Positions 45,791-57,849 of a stretch of 64,000 nucleotides of DNA are shown here, piece by piece (position 1 is the stretch's first letter; every line of letters begins with the position of its first letter). The notes under the pieces were generated by a model. That model saw nothing but the letters and a program-made list of their open reading frames with translations. It did not search any database and was not told the DNA's origin. A program made the translations under genes and the position numbers. Source of the stretch: Tenrec ecaudatus (taxonomy: Eukaryota > Chordata > Mammalia > Afrosoricida > Tenrecidae); the NCBI RefSeq assembly GCF_050624435.1, contig NC_134538.1:113038437-113102436 (forward strand), written 5' to 3'.

Positions 45791-47696
45791 AAATAGTGCA
45801 AGTGTTTCAGGCTGCTGGTGTAACTGAAGTTATGTCCTCGTGAAATTCTTTTGCGTTTTTACCATGGTCCTTAGTCTGGATTCATTTTTCTTGAAATGAT
45901 ACGCAACTGCAAAACTCAGTCTTTGGCACCCATTAAGGAATTCAACATTTAAAGGATTGCACTAAACACAATGAAAAAGGCCTGAGAACCGTGAGAGGGA
46001 CTGTTCCCTGCAGTGTGCATTTTATTGAAGAGACAGACTAGACTGCTCATGTGGAGATGACTAGCAGCACATGGTATTTGAAAATGTTCCTGCAGGTAAG
46101 TAGACCTAAACAGTTCAAATTCATGTTATTTAAGGACCAACCATAACACTCACATCAATTAGTTCAGTAGGTTTGGCATAAGAGGTAAGAATGGAATGAA
46201 GCCATGTTTTTTCATGGGTGAGCAAGCATGCTCACTAACGTTGTTTGGTATTGCATCCCTCGCTCTGTATTTAGTCATGCCCACCCTTCACCTTTGACTT
46301 TTCACATAGATTCTACTTAACATCATATTAGAGTCTTGAAAATATATCATATACTTCAGTCTAGCAGCACCTTTGGGTGACTGAGAAATTATTTGAAATT
46401 CATAAAGAATATGACAAAAAGTGATATGCAAGTATATCATAAGAGTGTAATATTAGGCAGTCTATGTAAGAAGGTGGCTGATTTACTGAAGTATATGGAA
46501 AATAATAATAAAAATATGTATATATTAGACTATAGAAGAAACCACAAAGAAGTTAAAGTTAAATGTCAGGGAAACCGCAGAATTATTAAATTAAGGGCTG
46601 TTTCCCTAGGGAAGTAACCAAAACCTCGTGACCACTAGCACTAGAGCAGGCGAGACGAGAGAGGCCGGGGACAATTCTGGAAAGTGACCCTGAAAGGAAG
46701 GAGGAGGGTTGACCTTTCTTTTTTTCTGCAATGTTCTTGGACACCAATCTGCTCTGAGACAGCAACATTTTTTTCTGAATTAAATGTAAATAAATCAGAA
46801 ACATATGTAGTAAAATTTTATATTCTGAAGATGACCTTGGCCGTGGTAACGTGGTAGGGGGAACAGTGGTTACATTCCAAAGCTTAATTATTTCGCAAGT
46901 CACAAACAAAAGTCAATTTAATGTAGAGATGTGTGTCCAGTGTTTTGTTTGTTTTATTTTAAGAGCAGGAATCATCTAAGGAGGTATCTCTCAGATGTTT
47001 CACAGATTCTTTATCTGGGCCTGAAGCAGTCAGCTCCTTTGGGCAAAATATATTCTAGGATGACAGAAAGTAATTCTGACACAAAATGCTCTGCTCTGAT
47101 TTCCAGGATTCCATTGTGGCGTCTCCTCAGCAGTTCCCTGCTGGACGTAGTAGGGAGACCACTTTGATACATAATTCAATAAAAAACCCAATATAACTTT
47201 GCAAATTTATTACTGACAACTAGGAAGATGAAGAATGGCATGCCATCATTCTTCCTGGAATTTCAAAGACAGCGAATAAAACTTTCCTGCTCAAAGTGCC
47301 TCTTCGGGAAGGGCAGTCCCATCACTGGGGAGACGCACTCTGAGAATGCAGCAAGTGTTTACACACATGGGAAAGAGACACACATGGGAAAAGCACTCCG
47401 GGCTCTTTCATCGCATACCTTCTCAACCAGGAAAGAATATACCCAACACGATGTTAAGATTACACCCGTTTGTGTTATTAAAGGCAGTAGAATAGGTTCT
47501 TAAGACAATGTGGAGGCTCTGAATTTATAATTTAACAAGGAATTACACCCTCTCTCCAAGTCATAGTAGTTTTAATGCTTCCAATGCAAATGTTGGTACT
47601 ATGTATACAAAAATTATCATCATTTTTCTTCACAAAACATTTCAGATATAATTGACTCTGTTTTGAAGTTCAAGAGCTATTCTCTCAAAGCAACTT
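45791..47696. other. Unassigned
   Basis: About 1.9 kb with no recognised element. Frames of 74-107 codons here have no recognised domain. Confidence 0.35.
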
Positions 47697-48532
47697 CCTT
47701 TTTATTTCCAATAATTTTGTTGGCAAGTAATTTACATAGCATATAATTCAATAGTCAATCATTCAATTAAATCAAGAAGAATGGTACAATCACCCACACA
47801 TCCATGTTAGAGCATCTCCCCCATGCTTAATTCGACTTTCTGAGTTATGTAATCACAATCTATTCATTATCTTCTCTCCAAATCCCCTTACCCTCCCTAT
47901 CATCTACCCCCACCCCTGTATTCCCTAATATCCCTTGTCTCGGTTATTCTCAATGTGCATCCACAGCTCCTGTGCTTCACAGCTGGGAGACCCAACAGAA
48001 AATGAAAAACAAAATTGCACTAAGGTGTTAAGGGTAAAAACATCATAGAATACAGACAAACAGTAATAATATGTAAGAAAGAAAAGACCCCCAACAACAT
48101 TCAAAAAGCCTGGGAAAAGATTTCTGTCACATAACTAGTAAGAGATACTTGCACCCTGAACGAATCCAGGTCACTGTATAGAGTGGTCAACTGGTTAAGT
48201 ATCAAGTTCGATCCAGCATAATCAAGATTACATTGGTCTCTGCCTGGTAGTAAGGCTGTTCCAGGCTCTTGCCTGTGGCCGAGTGAATCTGCCAGTGGCT
48301 CAGTCAGACTAGACACTCTGCAGATGGGCTTTGGCTGCCACTGTCCCCACAGCCCTCCACCATTTGGGTGTTCATAATTTTAGCTGTGGTGCTTTTCTAT
48401 CATCTTCAAATTTTATAAATTGTCATCCTTGGATCACACAGCTGGTATGCTTCCTCCATGTGGACGTAGTTGACTCCCCTCTTAGATGGCTGCTGGTTTG
48501 AACACAAGCCTTTAAGATGCTGCTAGCCAGGC
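47697..48532 (-). mobile_element. Diverged L1 3' UTR, first half (interrupted)
   Basis: It starts at a T-rich 3' end (TTTATTTCCAATAATTTTGT). Diverged L1 3' UTR blocks follow: GGTATGCTTCCTCCATGTGG, TTAGATGGCTGCTGGTTTGA and ACACAAGCCTTTAAGATGC. The element breaks at the TAGCCAGGC target and resumes at 49349. It is an older subfamily than the copies at 9.5 and 34 kb. Confidence 0.7.
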
Positions 48533-49130
48533 TGTCGGGAAGCCAGCCCCTAACACATCATTACAGGTCCAGTGGGCGCAATTGTACAGCGATAAGTAAG
48601 GATCATAGTAAAGTTATAGAGAGCATGAGAGATAGAAGAGAAATATAGAAATAAATGGAGTCACACACGGTTCATGGGAGCATGCGCACCTCAGCCCCGC
48701 CTGATGGTCCACGTGGAGGGAGAGAGAGTGTTCTTTAATGTTAGCCCAGGCTTTTGATATTCTCCTGGGATGTGCAAGCCCCCTAGTGACAGGTGAGTCC
48801 ATATGTCACAGGGAGGGGTGGTACCAGAGGTAATACAGTAATGAGAGGGGGTGGTCTAGGGCCATACATACAACAGTAAGAGGAGGGATTGGGGGTATAC
48901 ATGTGACAAGATGGGCGGATAACTTAACTTTGGATGTCACAGAGTCCGTTTGGCCTGTTCCCTGACTCAACTGATAGAGATCATTATTGGTAGGGTGAGA
49001 ACGCTTGGTCGCAGGCCTCAGGGAGGAATAGTTTATTGTCCCCAGTAGCAGGGAGTGAGGCCTGCCATATAGTCTGCTGACTAACTGTCCTCGGGGAGGA
49101 TGTCTGTAAGCGTCTGACCTCTCCCCACAC
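48533..49130. mobile_element. Probable ERV LTR inserted in L1
   Basis: It begins TGTCGGGAAGCCAGCCCC, typical of ERVK-like LTR starts, and is about 600 bp. Near its far end CTCTCCCCACA could be the decayed complementary terminus. The nine bases TAGCCAGGC lie directly before it (48524-48532) and recur at 49349-49357, where the L1 sequence resumes. That is a target-site duplication for the whole insert. An AATAAA lies at about 48650. Strand and exact 3' end are uncertain because a hAT sits at the right side. Confidence 0.55.
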
Positions 49131-49331
49131 TAGGGGTCCTCAAATTACGGCTGGCGGGCCACGTGCGGCCCGCCGAGGACATTTACCTGGCCTACTGGGT
49201 GTTTTTGCTGCCGTTGCCTGTCCTGCTTAGCAGCTGACTCGACAGGTGTGCACAGCAATTTGTTCATAGTTTTTTTTTAAAACTATAGCCCAGCCCTCCA
49301 ACGGTCTGAGGGACAGTGAACAGGACCCCTG
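49131..49331. mobile_element. Non-autonomous hAT transposon (second family)
   Basis: The start TAGGGGTCCTCAAATTACGG and GCGGGCCACGTGCGGCCCGC, the internal TGCCTGTCCTGCTTAGCAGC, AACTATAGCCCAGCCCTCC and AACGGTCTGAGGGACAGTGA, and the end GGACCCCTG belong to a known mammalian hAT group with AGGGGTCCTC termini. The right terminus is shortened. No transposase is encoded. I do not see a clean 8-bp target duplication. Confidence 0.8.
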
Positions 49332-49348
49332 TTAGCCAATGATAACGA

Positions 49349-49470
49349 TAGCCAGGCACCATTTGCCTTCTTCACCACACTTTGCGGTGGCGCTCTTATC
49401 ATCGGTGATCATTTCACGCAGGTGAGCGTGAAGCGGGACCATTTTGTAAGAATGGACTGTCCTTAAATTG
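49349..49470 (-). mobile_element. Diverged L1 3' UTR, second half (continuation)
   Basis: Immediately after the duplicated TAGCCAGGC the L1 continues in register: CACCATTTGCCTTCTTCACC and ACACTTTGC (consensus 'gggcaccatcagctttcttcaccacatttgc'). Confidence 0.75.
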
Positions 49471-49509
49471 GAGCTAGGGTTTAGTGCGAATCCAAAACCC
49501 AATCATGGA

Positions 49510-50910
49510 TCTGTCTTTTTTTATTATTATTATTATATTTGTAACTTGGGCGCCAATATATCATAGCATGTCATTCCATAGTTTAATCATGTCAAACATA
49601 ATTGTACAAGTCCTTTCGTAATCATACTTGTTTTGTGAACCATACTTTTCCTTTCTGCACTTGAGACCATCTCCATTTATCTCCCTGACCCCTCCATGGC
49701 CACCTTCCCCCAAACCCTTTTTCTATTTTCTTTCCCTGTAAACTCAACATCCCTGGGTTTCATTTACTAAAAAATAAACAACACAGCCTCAAGAGGGCGA
49801 GCCCCAATGGCGATGCACCTCTGAGAGGCACCCTAATATACCGAGCATAAGCAAAATGTAACAGCCTAGCCCTCACAAGGTTGCCGGGATACCGCATTCT
49901 GAATACAGCATAGAGGACGTGATGTACCAGGACCTTTTTTGTTTGCTAATCAACAGTGCCCTGCTCTTGGTTCAGCTGTCTTCTTCCTCAGACACCGTGT
50001 GTTTTCTGCCTTACGTGCTCAGTTTACAGGTGTGTCTGAGGTAGAGGCCGGTTCACCCAGTGGAGTTCCCGTTTGGAGTCTCGTCAGTGCAGCCTCTGGA
50101 GCATGACCCCAGAGATCCAGGATTCGGTGTCTCAGTGTTCTGATGCACCCCGCCTGGGTCCCCAGGATATCACCAGATGCCCTAGCGTAATTCTGCCTTC
50201 CCACTGCACCACTAAAGGACCCCCTACCTAAAGATCCCAAGAACATCCTCAGCCTTCCCTCCCCCTAGCTGGCAGTAAGCCCTCCATCCTCTCCCCACAA
50301 TGGGCATGCACCTATGATGGCCCAAACTTGACCACTCCCTCTCTCCTCCCCCGCACTACCCCTCCCATCAGTGTCTCATCCCTCTCACAGGGCCTCCTCC
50401 CTCTCCGAGGTACCTCACTCCCGTCCACATGGCGACCACTCAGCAGACAGCATCGCCTGCCTCCCCCACCATTTGATCACGGCTGTCGTGAGATGCCCTC
50501 CTGCCAAGTGACCTTAACTATACTTACGCTTCATTGGCACTGGTCTAGCTCTTTACCAGCCTTCTGGTTCCCGGCAAGAAGACTGAATGGCCTGCAAACT
50601 TGAGCTTGTGCGCATCCTGCTGCTTGTTCCTACTCTGGTGGCTCATACGCTGTTTGTCCTTCTGTGCCTCACTGATTCCCTCAGCACAGTGTCTTCCAGA
50701 CCCCTCCACAAGGTGTGGTGTGTCATGGTTTCGTTGTTGTTTTTTAGGGATGCGCAGTATCCCACTGTGTCTATGTCCCAGAGTGTTTTTTCATGCACTC
50801 TTCTGTTGATGGGAATTTAGCCATTTCCGGCTTCTTGCTATTGTGAATTGTGCTGTGATGAACATGGGGGAGCAAATGTCTGTTCATGATCTGTTTCTTA
50901 TTTATTTTGG
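49510..50910 (-). mobile_element. Second L1 (antisense): 3' UTR into ORF2 end, left of a mariner
   Basis: After a T-rich start at about 49518 the sequence runs through an antisense L1 3' UTR into the antisense ORF2 C-terminal region: GGGATGCGCAGTATCCCACT, TCTGTTGATGGGAATTTAGC, CTTGCTATTGTGAATTGTGC and GATGAACATGGGGGAGCAAA. It stops at a TA where a mariner begins and resumes at 51816. Short frames here, including the 91-codon one at 50328, are antisense to the LINE and not genes. Confidence 0.65.
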
Positions 50911-51815
50911 TGTACACGGGGGTATCCACCGAAATAAAAATTGCTCTGGACAGAGCGAAGCTTTCATAATATGCATCTCCCCCCACTAGGCGAGCATTGA
51001 TCAACTTGCTCTGAGTCAGTGCACCCAGTGGCATCGCCTGGGAAGGTTCCTTCTGGTCACAGTGAATTTTTTCATTAAAGCATTTTGCTCAAACATTGTT
51101 TTTGTGATGGCTGATATAAGAGAATGACATGAGGGCTGCAATTCTTTTTTCCTGCTCAGGAAAAATGATGCAGAAACCGTTGTGATGTTGAACACAGCTT
51201 ACAAGGACAAGGCTATGGGAAAAACAAGTGTACGAATAGTCTTCTTATTTCAAAAAAGGTAACTCTCGGTTGGCGATAAACCTCATTCTGGATGTCCATC
51301 AAATTCCCAAATGGATGACAATGTCAACTCCTAGTGCATTTGGAGTTCATTACACCAGGTTAGACTGTTAATCAAGCTTTCTATTTAGAGGTTCTCAAAA
51401 GATTGCATAAATGTGTGAGACTTAGCCCTGTTTTGTGGCAGACAGGGTCCTGGTTTTGCCACCACAACAATACACCTGTTCACACAGTCATCTCCCTGCA
51501 CCGGATTTTGGCAAAAACAGCATGCCTTTCTTGCCCCATGCACCTTAGTCACCTGACCTCGCTCTGTGTGACTTCTTTGTTTCCTTGAATGAAGAGGGAC
51601 ATGAAAAGACAGTGATTTGATGACATAGAAAAGGTGAAGAAGGAAATGAGGGAGGTGTTGTTAGCCATCTAACAGATGAGTTTGAAAAATGCTTCCAAGA
51701 ATGGAATCACAGATTTGGCAAATGTAGTGAGTGTAATGGAGAGTACTTTGAAGGCAATATGGTTGTTTTGTAAAAATAAATAAATACAAAGCTTTGAAAA
51801 AAAATCTGTTTTGGG
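50911..51815 (+). mobile_element. Mariner (TcMar) transposon, deleted, with decayed transposase
   Basis: The left end is ACGGGGGTATCCACCGAAA and the right end AAGCTTTGAAAAAAAATCTG followed by TTTTGGGGGAGTA. Both lie against TA dinucleotides of the host L1. The transposase remnant is readable: AETVVMLNTAYKDKAMGKTS at about 51170-51230, then a diverged middle. The second catalytic region, HHNNTPVHT at 51460-51486, has Asn where DD34D mariners have the catalytic Asp (codon 51466-51468). After a frameshift, SPDLALCDFF at 51548-51577 retains the third catalytic Asp at 51569-51571. At about 0.9 kb it is shorter than an intact 1.3-kb mariner. It is inactive. Confidence 0.85.
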
Positions 51816-51925
51816 GGAGTATCCATTTATATGTGCAGTAGTGGTATTGCTGGGTCATGTGGAAGTTAGTGTCCATCTGTTTCAGTTATTGCCATATCAC
51901 CCTCCATAGTGACTGCCTGAAGGCA
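51816..51925 (-). mobile_element. L1 ORF2 antisense, continuation right of the mariner
   Basis: TCCATTTATATGTGCAGTAG, TGGTATTGCTGGGTCATGTG and CACCCTCCATAGTGACTGCC are the next antisense ORF2 blocks after those left of the mariner. Confidence 0.75.
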
Positions 51926-52403
51926 GTACTTCTTAAAATGCTAGAAAAAGCTTCATAAAACTTCAAAATGGAAAATCACAGCAAAACCATACATTACCCC
52001 ATTTTATACTGTCACTTTCTCCAGTTTACATATTGATTAATGATACATTGGAATGTTGATTATTTGAAATACATTATCATATTGTAGCTTCTCAAGATTA
52101 TTGACCACTTCATTATACCTTGGTGCCTGAGGAGATATGAAATTGAGAATTGTTCAGCTTGACTATTCTTCTCTTTGCTTGAGAAACTTTTAAATTCTAG
52201 TATTTCTTAATCTAATACAGGATAATACAGGTGATCAAATTAATGATTTTTGTCGATTAGCCAATTGTTTTTGTTTTCACAAGTAAATTATGCATATGCA
52301 TACATTTGTTTTTTAATTAAAGTTTTTTCTAAACTATTTAAAGCTTCATTTATGTGGACATATGTGTTAAATATACATTTGTGAACATACATGTTTTATA
52401 TAG
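51926..52403. other. Unassigned, AT-rich
   Basis: No recognised feature. Confidence 0.35.
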
Positions 52404-52492
52404 GATCGCCAGTGGCTTACTCAGATACTGTTTGGGCTGCTAACTACAAAACCAGTAGTTTGAGCTCACCAGCCACTCTGTGGGGAAATATT
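52404..52492 (+). mobile_element. AfroSINE 5' fragment
   Basis: GGATCGCCAGTGGCTTACTC, GGCTGCTAACTACAAAACC and CTCACCAGCCACTCTGTGGG are the tRNA-like head and start of the body. The 3' half is missing. Confidence 0.75.
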
Positions 52493-54383
52493 TTGGCCAT
52501 AAATATTTATGAATGAACAAGGATATTTCAAATGCTAACTAGATCTGTTCATGTATTCAAAAATAGAATGTTCTTTGACTATTCATTAGACTTTTTATAT
52601 TTTTCAGATCTGACAAATTATTAGTTTGTGTTGATATCAACCACAGCACTACCTTTAACCTTCCACCTTTAGCAAGGTTGAAGACCATAGCTTTAAAAAC
52701 TTGAATTATATACCTTTAAATAGAGTGACCTTTAGTGCATTTTCAAATCTTACAGGAAGAGAGGAAGATCCTCCCCAAGTCAGAGCATGCAAACGCCTCA
52801 AAAAGAAAACCGAGAAGAGGGTTTTATGATGTTTGGAATCTTTTTAGATGTTTTCTTTGCACTATCTTATTTTACTTATCCACCTCGGTCCAAGAGAAAC
52901 TAATGTCAGGTCAAATCCAACGATTTTCCATTACATGAATTCCAAGCTTTCAAAAAATAAGAACTGATAATAAGAAGGACAATATTTTGATATTTTCCCC
53001 TCCCATTTAGACCCATCACGAGGAAAAGTAGAAAAATAAAGAGTGGTTCATCCAAAAGGCAGAAGCACAAACATGACGTGACGTGTGGTATTATTTCCCG
53101 AATGGCTGATGTGATGCTTGGAGAATATTTTTATAGGCTAAATTACAGAATCATAGGATCGTGGAAATTTCAGAGGTGCAAGGCATTTTAGCAACCACTA
53201 GGGTGCCTTTTAGTAAAGTCTTCCTTGAGCGTTTAAAGTAATATTCCAGAGAGCTAGCCTAGTTTCTTACGAACCACCTTATCTTAGTGACTCATATATG
53301 CTTGACACATGGTGCATTGAAACTTCACCATATTACCGCCCAGTATTTTATACAGAGTCTTATTACTAGAAGTGAAAGAGATTCTTGAGCACTTATATTT
53401 ATCTAAGTGTACCCTAGTGCAGAAATCCAGATAAGATCACTGGGATGCATTTTTACTGTATAGGAATGCATGTCACTGATGAACATCTGCATTGTTCAGC
53501 AGACACATTAGCCTCATTTATGATACCACACATTAGGTTCCTTTGTGTTCATAGATTCAAATATTGTTTTAGGGTAGCATCTCTATGCTACATGACTGTC
53601 ACACACATACAAGCTAAAATTGCATACAGCAGGGACTTGATATTCTTACTAATTTGATTTTCATATTTTTAGTGACAATTGCTTCCCCCACATAAAGGTT
53701 TACGAGTCCATCAGATGAAAATGCAAATTATTCCAATAAAATAAATTCAATAAAACTAAATCAAATAAAATAAATAGACATTACCAGAGAAAGTTTTATT
53801 TTGCTTGAAGTAATTATTTTCTTGGAGCCTGACAAGAACCATTTTCCAGGTGAACAGATTCTCATCTGCTGCCCCCGTATCAAGAAACACAGCTGAGCCT
53901 TCACCCACGTTCTGGCTACAGAGCTGTCTTCCTCTGCAAAAGAAGAGAAGGCCAAGAGGTTTCACACCTCCTTTGATCCCTCTTCAAAAAAGAACAATTC
54001 TTAACCAAGTTATTTCATGTAAAACCAAAAGCAACTTAAAAAATTATACCAAAAGAATAGTTTATACAATGTTATATCATGTAATCTAATCAAAGAGGGG
54101 AAAATAAATGCAGGGCAATTTTCTTCAGAACACTCTCTTTCATCCATCTCCAGGGTTTGTTTATATTAAAAAGGAAGAGACTGACGGAGAATGCCTTGAA
54201 GCCAGCACAGTACTGGCAAAATGTGCTCCGGAATTTCGGATTGACTCGGTGCCCCACGGTTGACGTGCCTCTGAGCCAAGCTCTGGGTTTTTGTGCAGGC
54301 AGCTGGGATGGCACTCTATGGAGTGACCAGTTTCTGCACACGCACACCATTGTGTTACTGCTCTGCGTGTTTCCCTCGACCAC
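52493..54383. other. Unassigned; (AAATAAAAT)-rich patch
   Basis: About 1.9 kb. An A-rich imperfect repeat of AATAAAAT units lies at about 53735-53777. No other element or exon is recognised. Confidence 0.35.
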
Positions 54384-54615
54384 ATGCACTGCCAAGTCGG
54401 TGTGACTCGTCTCAGGTCAAGCGAAACCCATAGCGACCCTGTAAGACTGGGTGGAACTTGCTCTGCGGGTTTCTGAGACAGGGACGCTTTCCTGTGTAGA
54501 CTTCTCAGCTTTCTCCCGAAGAGCAGCTCGCTCATGGAGCCGGTGCACTGGCTTCTGGCCCTCACAGGGCAGACAGTCTCATCTTTCTCCCGAGCAGCAG
54601 TGGAGGACGAGCCCC
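54384..54615 (-). mobile_element. AfroSINE (antisense) with internal duplication
   Basis: CACTGCCAAGTCGGTGTGAC, CCATAGCGACCCTGTAAGAC, GCGGGTTTCTGAGACAGGG and two copies of the CTTTCTCCCGA segment (54510-54530 and 54580-54600). Either a partial internal duplication or two overlapping elements. A 155-codon minus-strand frame crosses this SINE and is not a gene. Confidence 0.75.
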
Positions 54616-55395
54616 TGCCTACTGTCACCTAGCGTACAGGTCCATCAAGGCTTTTAAAAGCCTTACTAAATTATTTCAGTCTCTCAATTTATATTGCAAC
54701 TTCTATCTTAAACATTTTCTTTTCTTTTCCAGCATCCTATTAAAATGCTACAGCTATTCTCGGAACCACATTGTTCTTCCAGGGAGAAGGGCAACTATTT
54801 CTATCTTATAGATTAGTGCGTGCTTAAAGAGACGTCACCAATCGTTGATATTGCAGTCTTTTTTCTGGGTTTTCTCTCCTGTCGGGTATTTTTCCTACCC
54901 TCATGGAGAGCTTATAAGGTCACTGGATGCCTTTATTTTTATTTAGGTGCCTTGGCTCTTTCATTAGGAAAAAGAAAGCTTTCCATTCCAAACAAATCAA
55001 AATACTGGGTGGGCTTGTGAAGTTCCAAAACTATTTTTAAATGAATTTTTCTGCCAAAGTTGATTTGACTTATCAGTTTTCTTCTTCAGTCCAAAGAAAT
55101 GTCCAATTATTTAAGTTAACATTTTAAAGTAAATAAGGATATGGTTCTACTCTACATTTAGAATTTTCATAAAATATTCTGATTCACTGGGCTAATTTTT
55201 AATCTGGGTGACTAAGATTAAATTAGCATAATATACCTAGAGATGATTTAATAAATCAATGTGAGAAATAAATATTTCTAGAGACTAATGTCAAACTCAA
55301 AAGTAATATTCCACAATACAGACTAACTATTTTAATTCAATAATTCTATCTCATCATTATATTTAATTAACCGTAACTAATGCAAGTATTAAAAA
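54616..55395. other. Unassigned, AT-rich
   Basis: No recognised feature. Confidence 0.35.
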
Positions 55396-55406
55396 ATTTA
55401 ACCTAC

Positions 55407-55501
55407 GGCACTTCCACAGCTTCACTTTACTGTAGGTTGTTTGTTGAACCCGTCCGCTTGTCCCCAATAAAGCCTGCTTTTTAATCAGTAAAAAAAAAAA
55501 A
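55407..55501 (+). pseudogene. Very short polyadenylated retrocopy (truncated processed pseudogene)
   Basis: An ~83-bp non-repetitive segment (GGCACTTCCACAGCTTCAC to TTTTTAATCAGT) ends in a 12-A tail (55490-55501). A canonical AATAAA lies at 55466-55471, 18 nt before the tail. It is flanked by a target-site duplication: AAAAATTTAACCTAC (55392-55406) before it and TTTAACCTAC (55504-55513) after the tail. It is the extreme 3' end of a polyadenylated RNA inserted by LINE machinery. I do not recognise the source gene. Confidence 0.8.
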
Positions 55502-55513
55502 TTTTTAACCTAC

Positions 55514-56247
55514 ATCCAGTCATTACAATTATTCAATGGTTTTTGTAAAGCATCCCTAATTATTTAGTAATTCTAAAGGGTCTCAATACAGTGGCTATTA
55601 AGACTCTATGACCTGGGAAATTTATTTGCATTTCATCTTATAGGAGGCAAGACAAATGTATAACTTTATAAGAAGACAGTTTTTTATTTAAATAGCCCTT
55701 CATCAAAATCATAGCATTTTAAAAATGTATTTTGTTACAATTTTATTTTATTATACACATTTTTATTTTAGTAAATAACTCTTTCAAAATGAGATTCAGA
55801 CAGAGCACATTTCTCAGCAACAGTGTTTTTATCTGAAACACCACAGAGCAATTCGTTCAATCCTAAATCTTCTGTCTGACATACTATATTTTCAATATTG
55901 GAGTACTGAATCATTTTGTTAATATACATTCCTATTTTTCTTCACTCTTAGATTAATGCACTTGAAAGACAGTCATCTCTTTTGTTTCTTCTTTTCACAA
56001 CTTCTATTTGATACTTTATCTAGCACATAGATTAAGTAGAATGTTAGCTTTCACTTGCCACTAAATTTTGTTACCCTGCCTTTTGTTATTTCTTCATTGC
56101 TATATCATGATCACCAAGAACATTTTCTAGTGACAGGAAAAAATATTCACAGGAATTGTGTATTTTTCCTGGACTACTTTTCGTTCCCAAACATTTCCAA
56201 TCAGTGTAATAATGACTTACTTTTTTTCCTTATGGCCACGTGCTATA
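55514..56247. other. Unassigned, AT-rich
   Basis: No recognised feature. Confidence 0.35.
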
Positions 56248-56870
56248 GAGCCGGTCTATCTCAGAGTGATCCCTATGCACAGCAGAGAAAACATCTCCTT
56301 GTCTAATGCCATCCTCACACCATGGTCATCTGAGCCCATGATTATAGCCAGTTCATTGAAAAAATGATACTCAATGAGTGTCAGTTCATCTCATTGAGAG
56401 TCTTCCTCTTCCACACTGACCTTCCACTTCCACAGACTAACTGGCCCCTCCTGATAACATGCCCAAAGTATGCGAGAAAAAGTAAGCCATTCTTGCTACT
56501 GAGGAACATTCTGTCTGTTCATCTTCCAAAACAAATATGATTGTTTTCTGAAAGGTCAAAGGGTATTCAATGTTCTTTACCAACATCAGAGTTCAAGCTC
56601 ATTCATTATGTTTCAGTCTTCCTTTTCCGTGCATATGAGGCTCCTGAAAATATCATGGCTTGGTTGAGGTACACCTAAGTTCCTTTTTTCAAACAAATAT
56701 ACCCAATGTTATATGTCTTCTGCTTTATTCACTGCCTCTTCCATAGGCATTGTTTGTAGATCCAAGTAAAATGAAATTCCTCATAGGTTCAATATTTTCA
56801 TTTTTCATGAATTATATAGTGTACAGATATTTTCTGACCTTAAGTTTCTATTTCAGCATCTATTTCAATA
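56248..56870 (-). mobile_element. RTE LINE, 3' half
   Basis: Antisense blocks: ATGCCATCCTCACACCATGG, CTCATTGAGAGTCTTCCTCT, CCTCCTGATAACATGCCCAA, GGTATTCAATGTTCTTTACC, GTGCATATGAGGCTCCTGAA, AATATCATGGCTTGGTTGAG and GATCCAAGTAAAATGAAATT. It covers about 600 bp and is frameshifted. Confidence 0.88.
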
Positions 56871-57849
56871 ATCAATATGAAAAGAAATAATCAGATCCAC
56901 GGAGTTAAATTGTGATCATGACTGCCCCTTTGACCCAGTCTCTTACACACGTGTATTGCATCTCTAAAGCCTGGAACTCTGTCAGAAGCAATAACCAAAC
57001 AGTGTTTGAATCTTAACACTGAAAATGCGGTGGAAAATTTGCTGTACAATCTCACTTGTAATATTCCTGGCACTATTCAGATCCTTCTATGCCAAAGAAT
57101 TGCACCAAACCACATTAGTGTTCAGAAATACCAGCTCTTGCCAGAGGGGCAGACAAGCGAGCATGATGAAATTCTCACAGGTTAACAAGAATCGCCACAA
57201 CAGGTTTCTCCAGGCCGGTCTTTGACAGTCTTCTATTTCCGGTCCATAATTTTAATTGTTGCACTCAGAGTGAATTAACTTTGGAATAGTAAAAGTTAAC
57301 TTGTTTTTATTTAAAAGAGCCATGCACTGTGAAAACAGGAGGCCCAGAATTTTGTATCGCTTGAATAATTAACAAGTTTTATGTCTTTGGCAAACTACCA
57401 CAGATTTTTTGTTTGTTTTTCCTAATACTTAGTATGCTAATCTGAGAAAACAGAGAGTCTAGCTGAATGATATCTGGAGTATCTTTAAACTTTAAATTCT
57501 AAAATGATCATTAATATTTCCAAATATTCACCTGTAGCTATGTACTCCTTAGCTTAGAATATTTTCCCCTTACTTACAGCTTTTTAAAATAATTTTTCGT
57601 TTCTAATCTTGGATTTTTAAGACCCAGTCTAATAAAAATTCAAGAATATTTCTCTCATTACTTCACCTTAATTTTAATCTAATAGCATTTTGTGTGATTT
57701 ATAATATATAGTCATAATATGCTCTTGTGGAATGTATTTGTGTCATATATTCAACAATAATGGTGTACCTCCATTAGTGTTAGATGTAGGTTTCCAGGCA
57801 GTGGCAAAATCAATAGTGGGTGGCCATGCTTCTTTAAAATGGCCTCTAA
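56871..57849. other. Unassigned
   Basis: No recognised feature. The 66-codon frame at 57025 has a hydrophobic start but no family I recognise. Confidence 0.35.

Noticed and set aside
50328..50820. Overlapping plus-strand frames of 69-91 codons
   Set aside because: They are antisense to an L1 3' UTR/ORF2 end and share no recognised protein similarity.
54161..54628. 155-codon minus-strand open frame, the longest in the window
   Set aside because: It runs through an antisense AfroSINE (54384-54615), so much of it is repeat-derived, and the rest resembles no protein I know.
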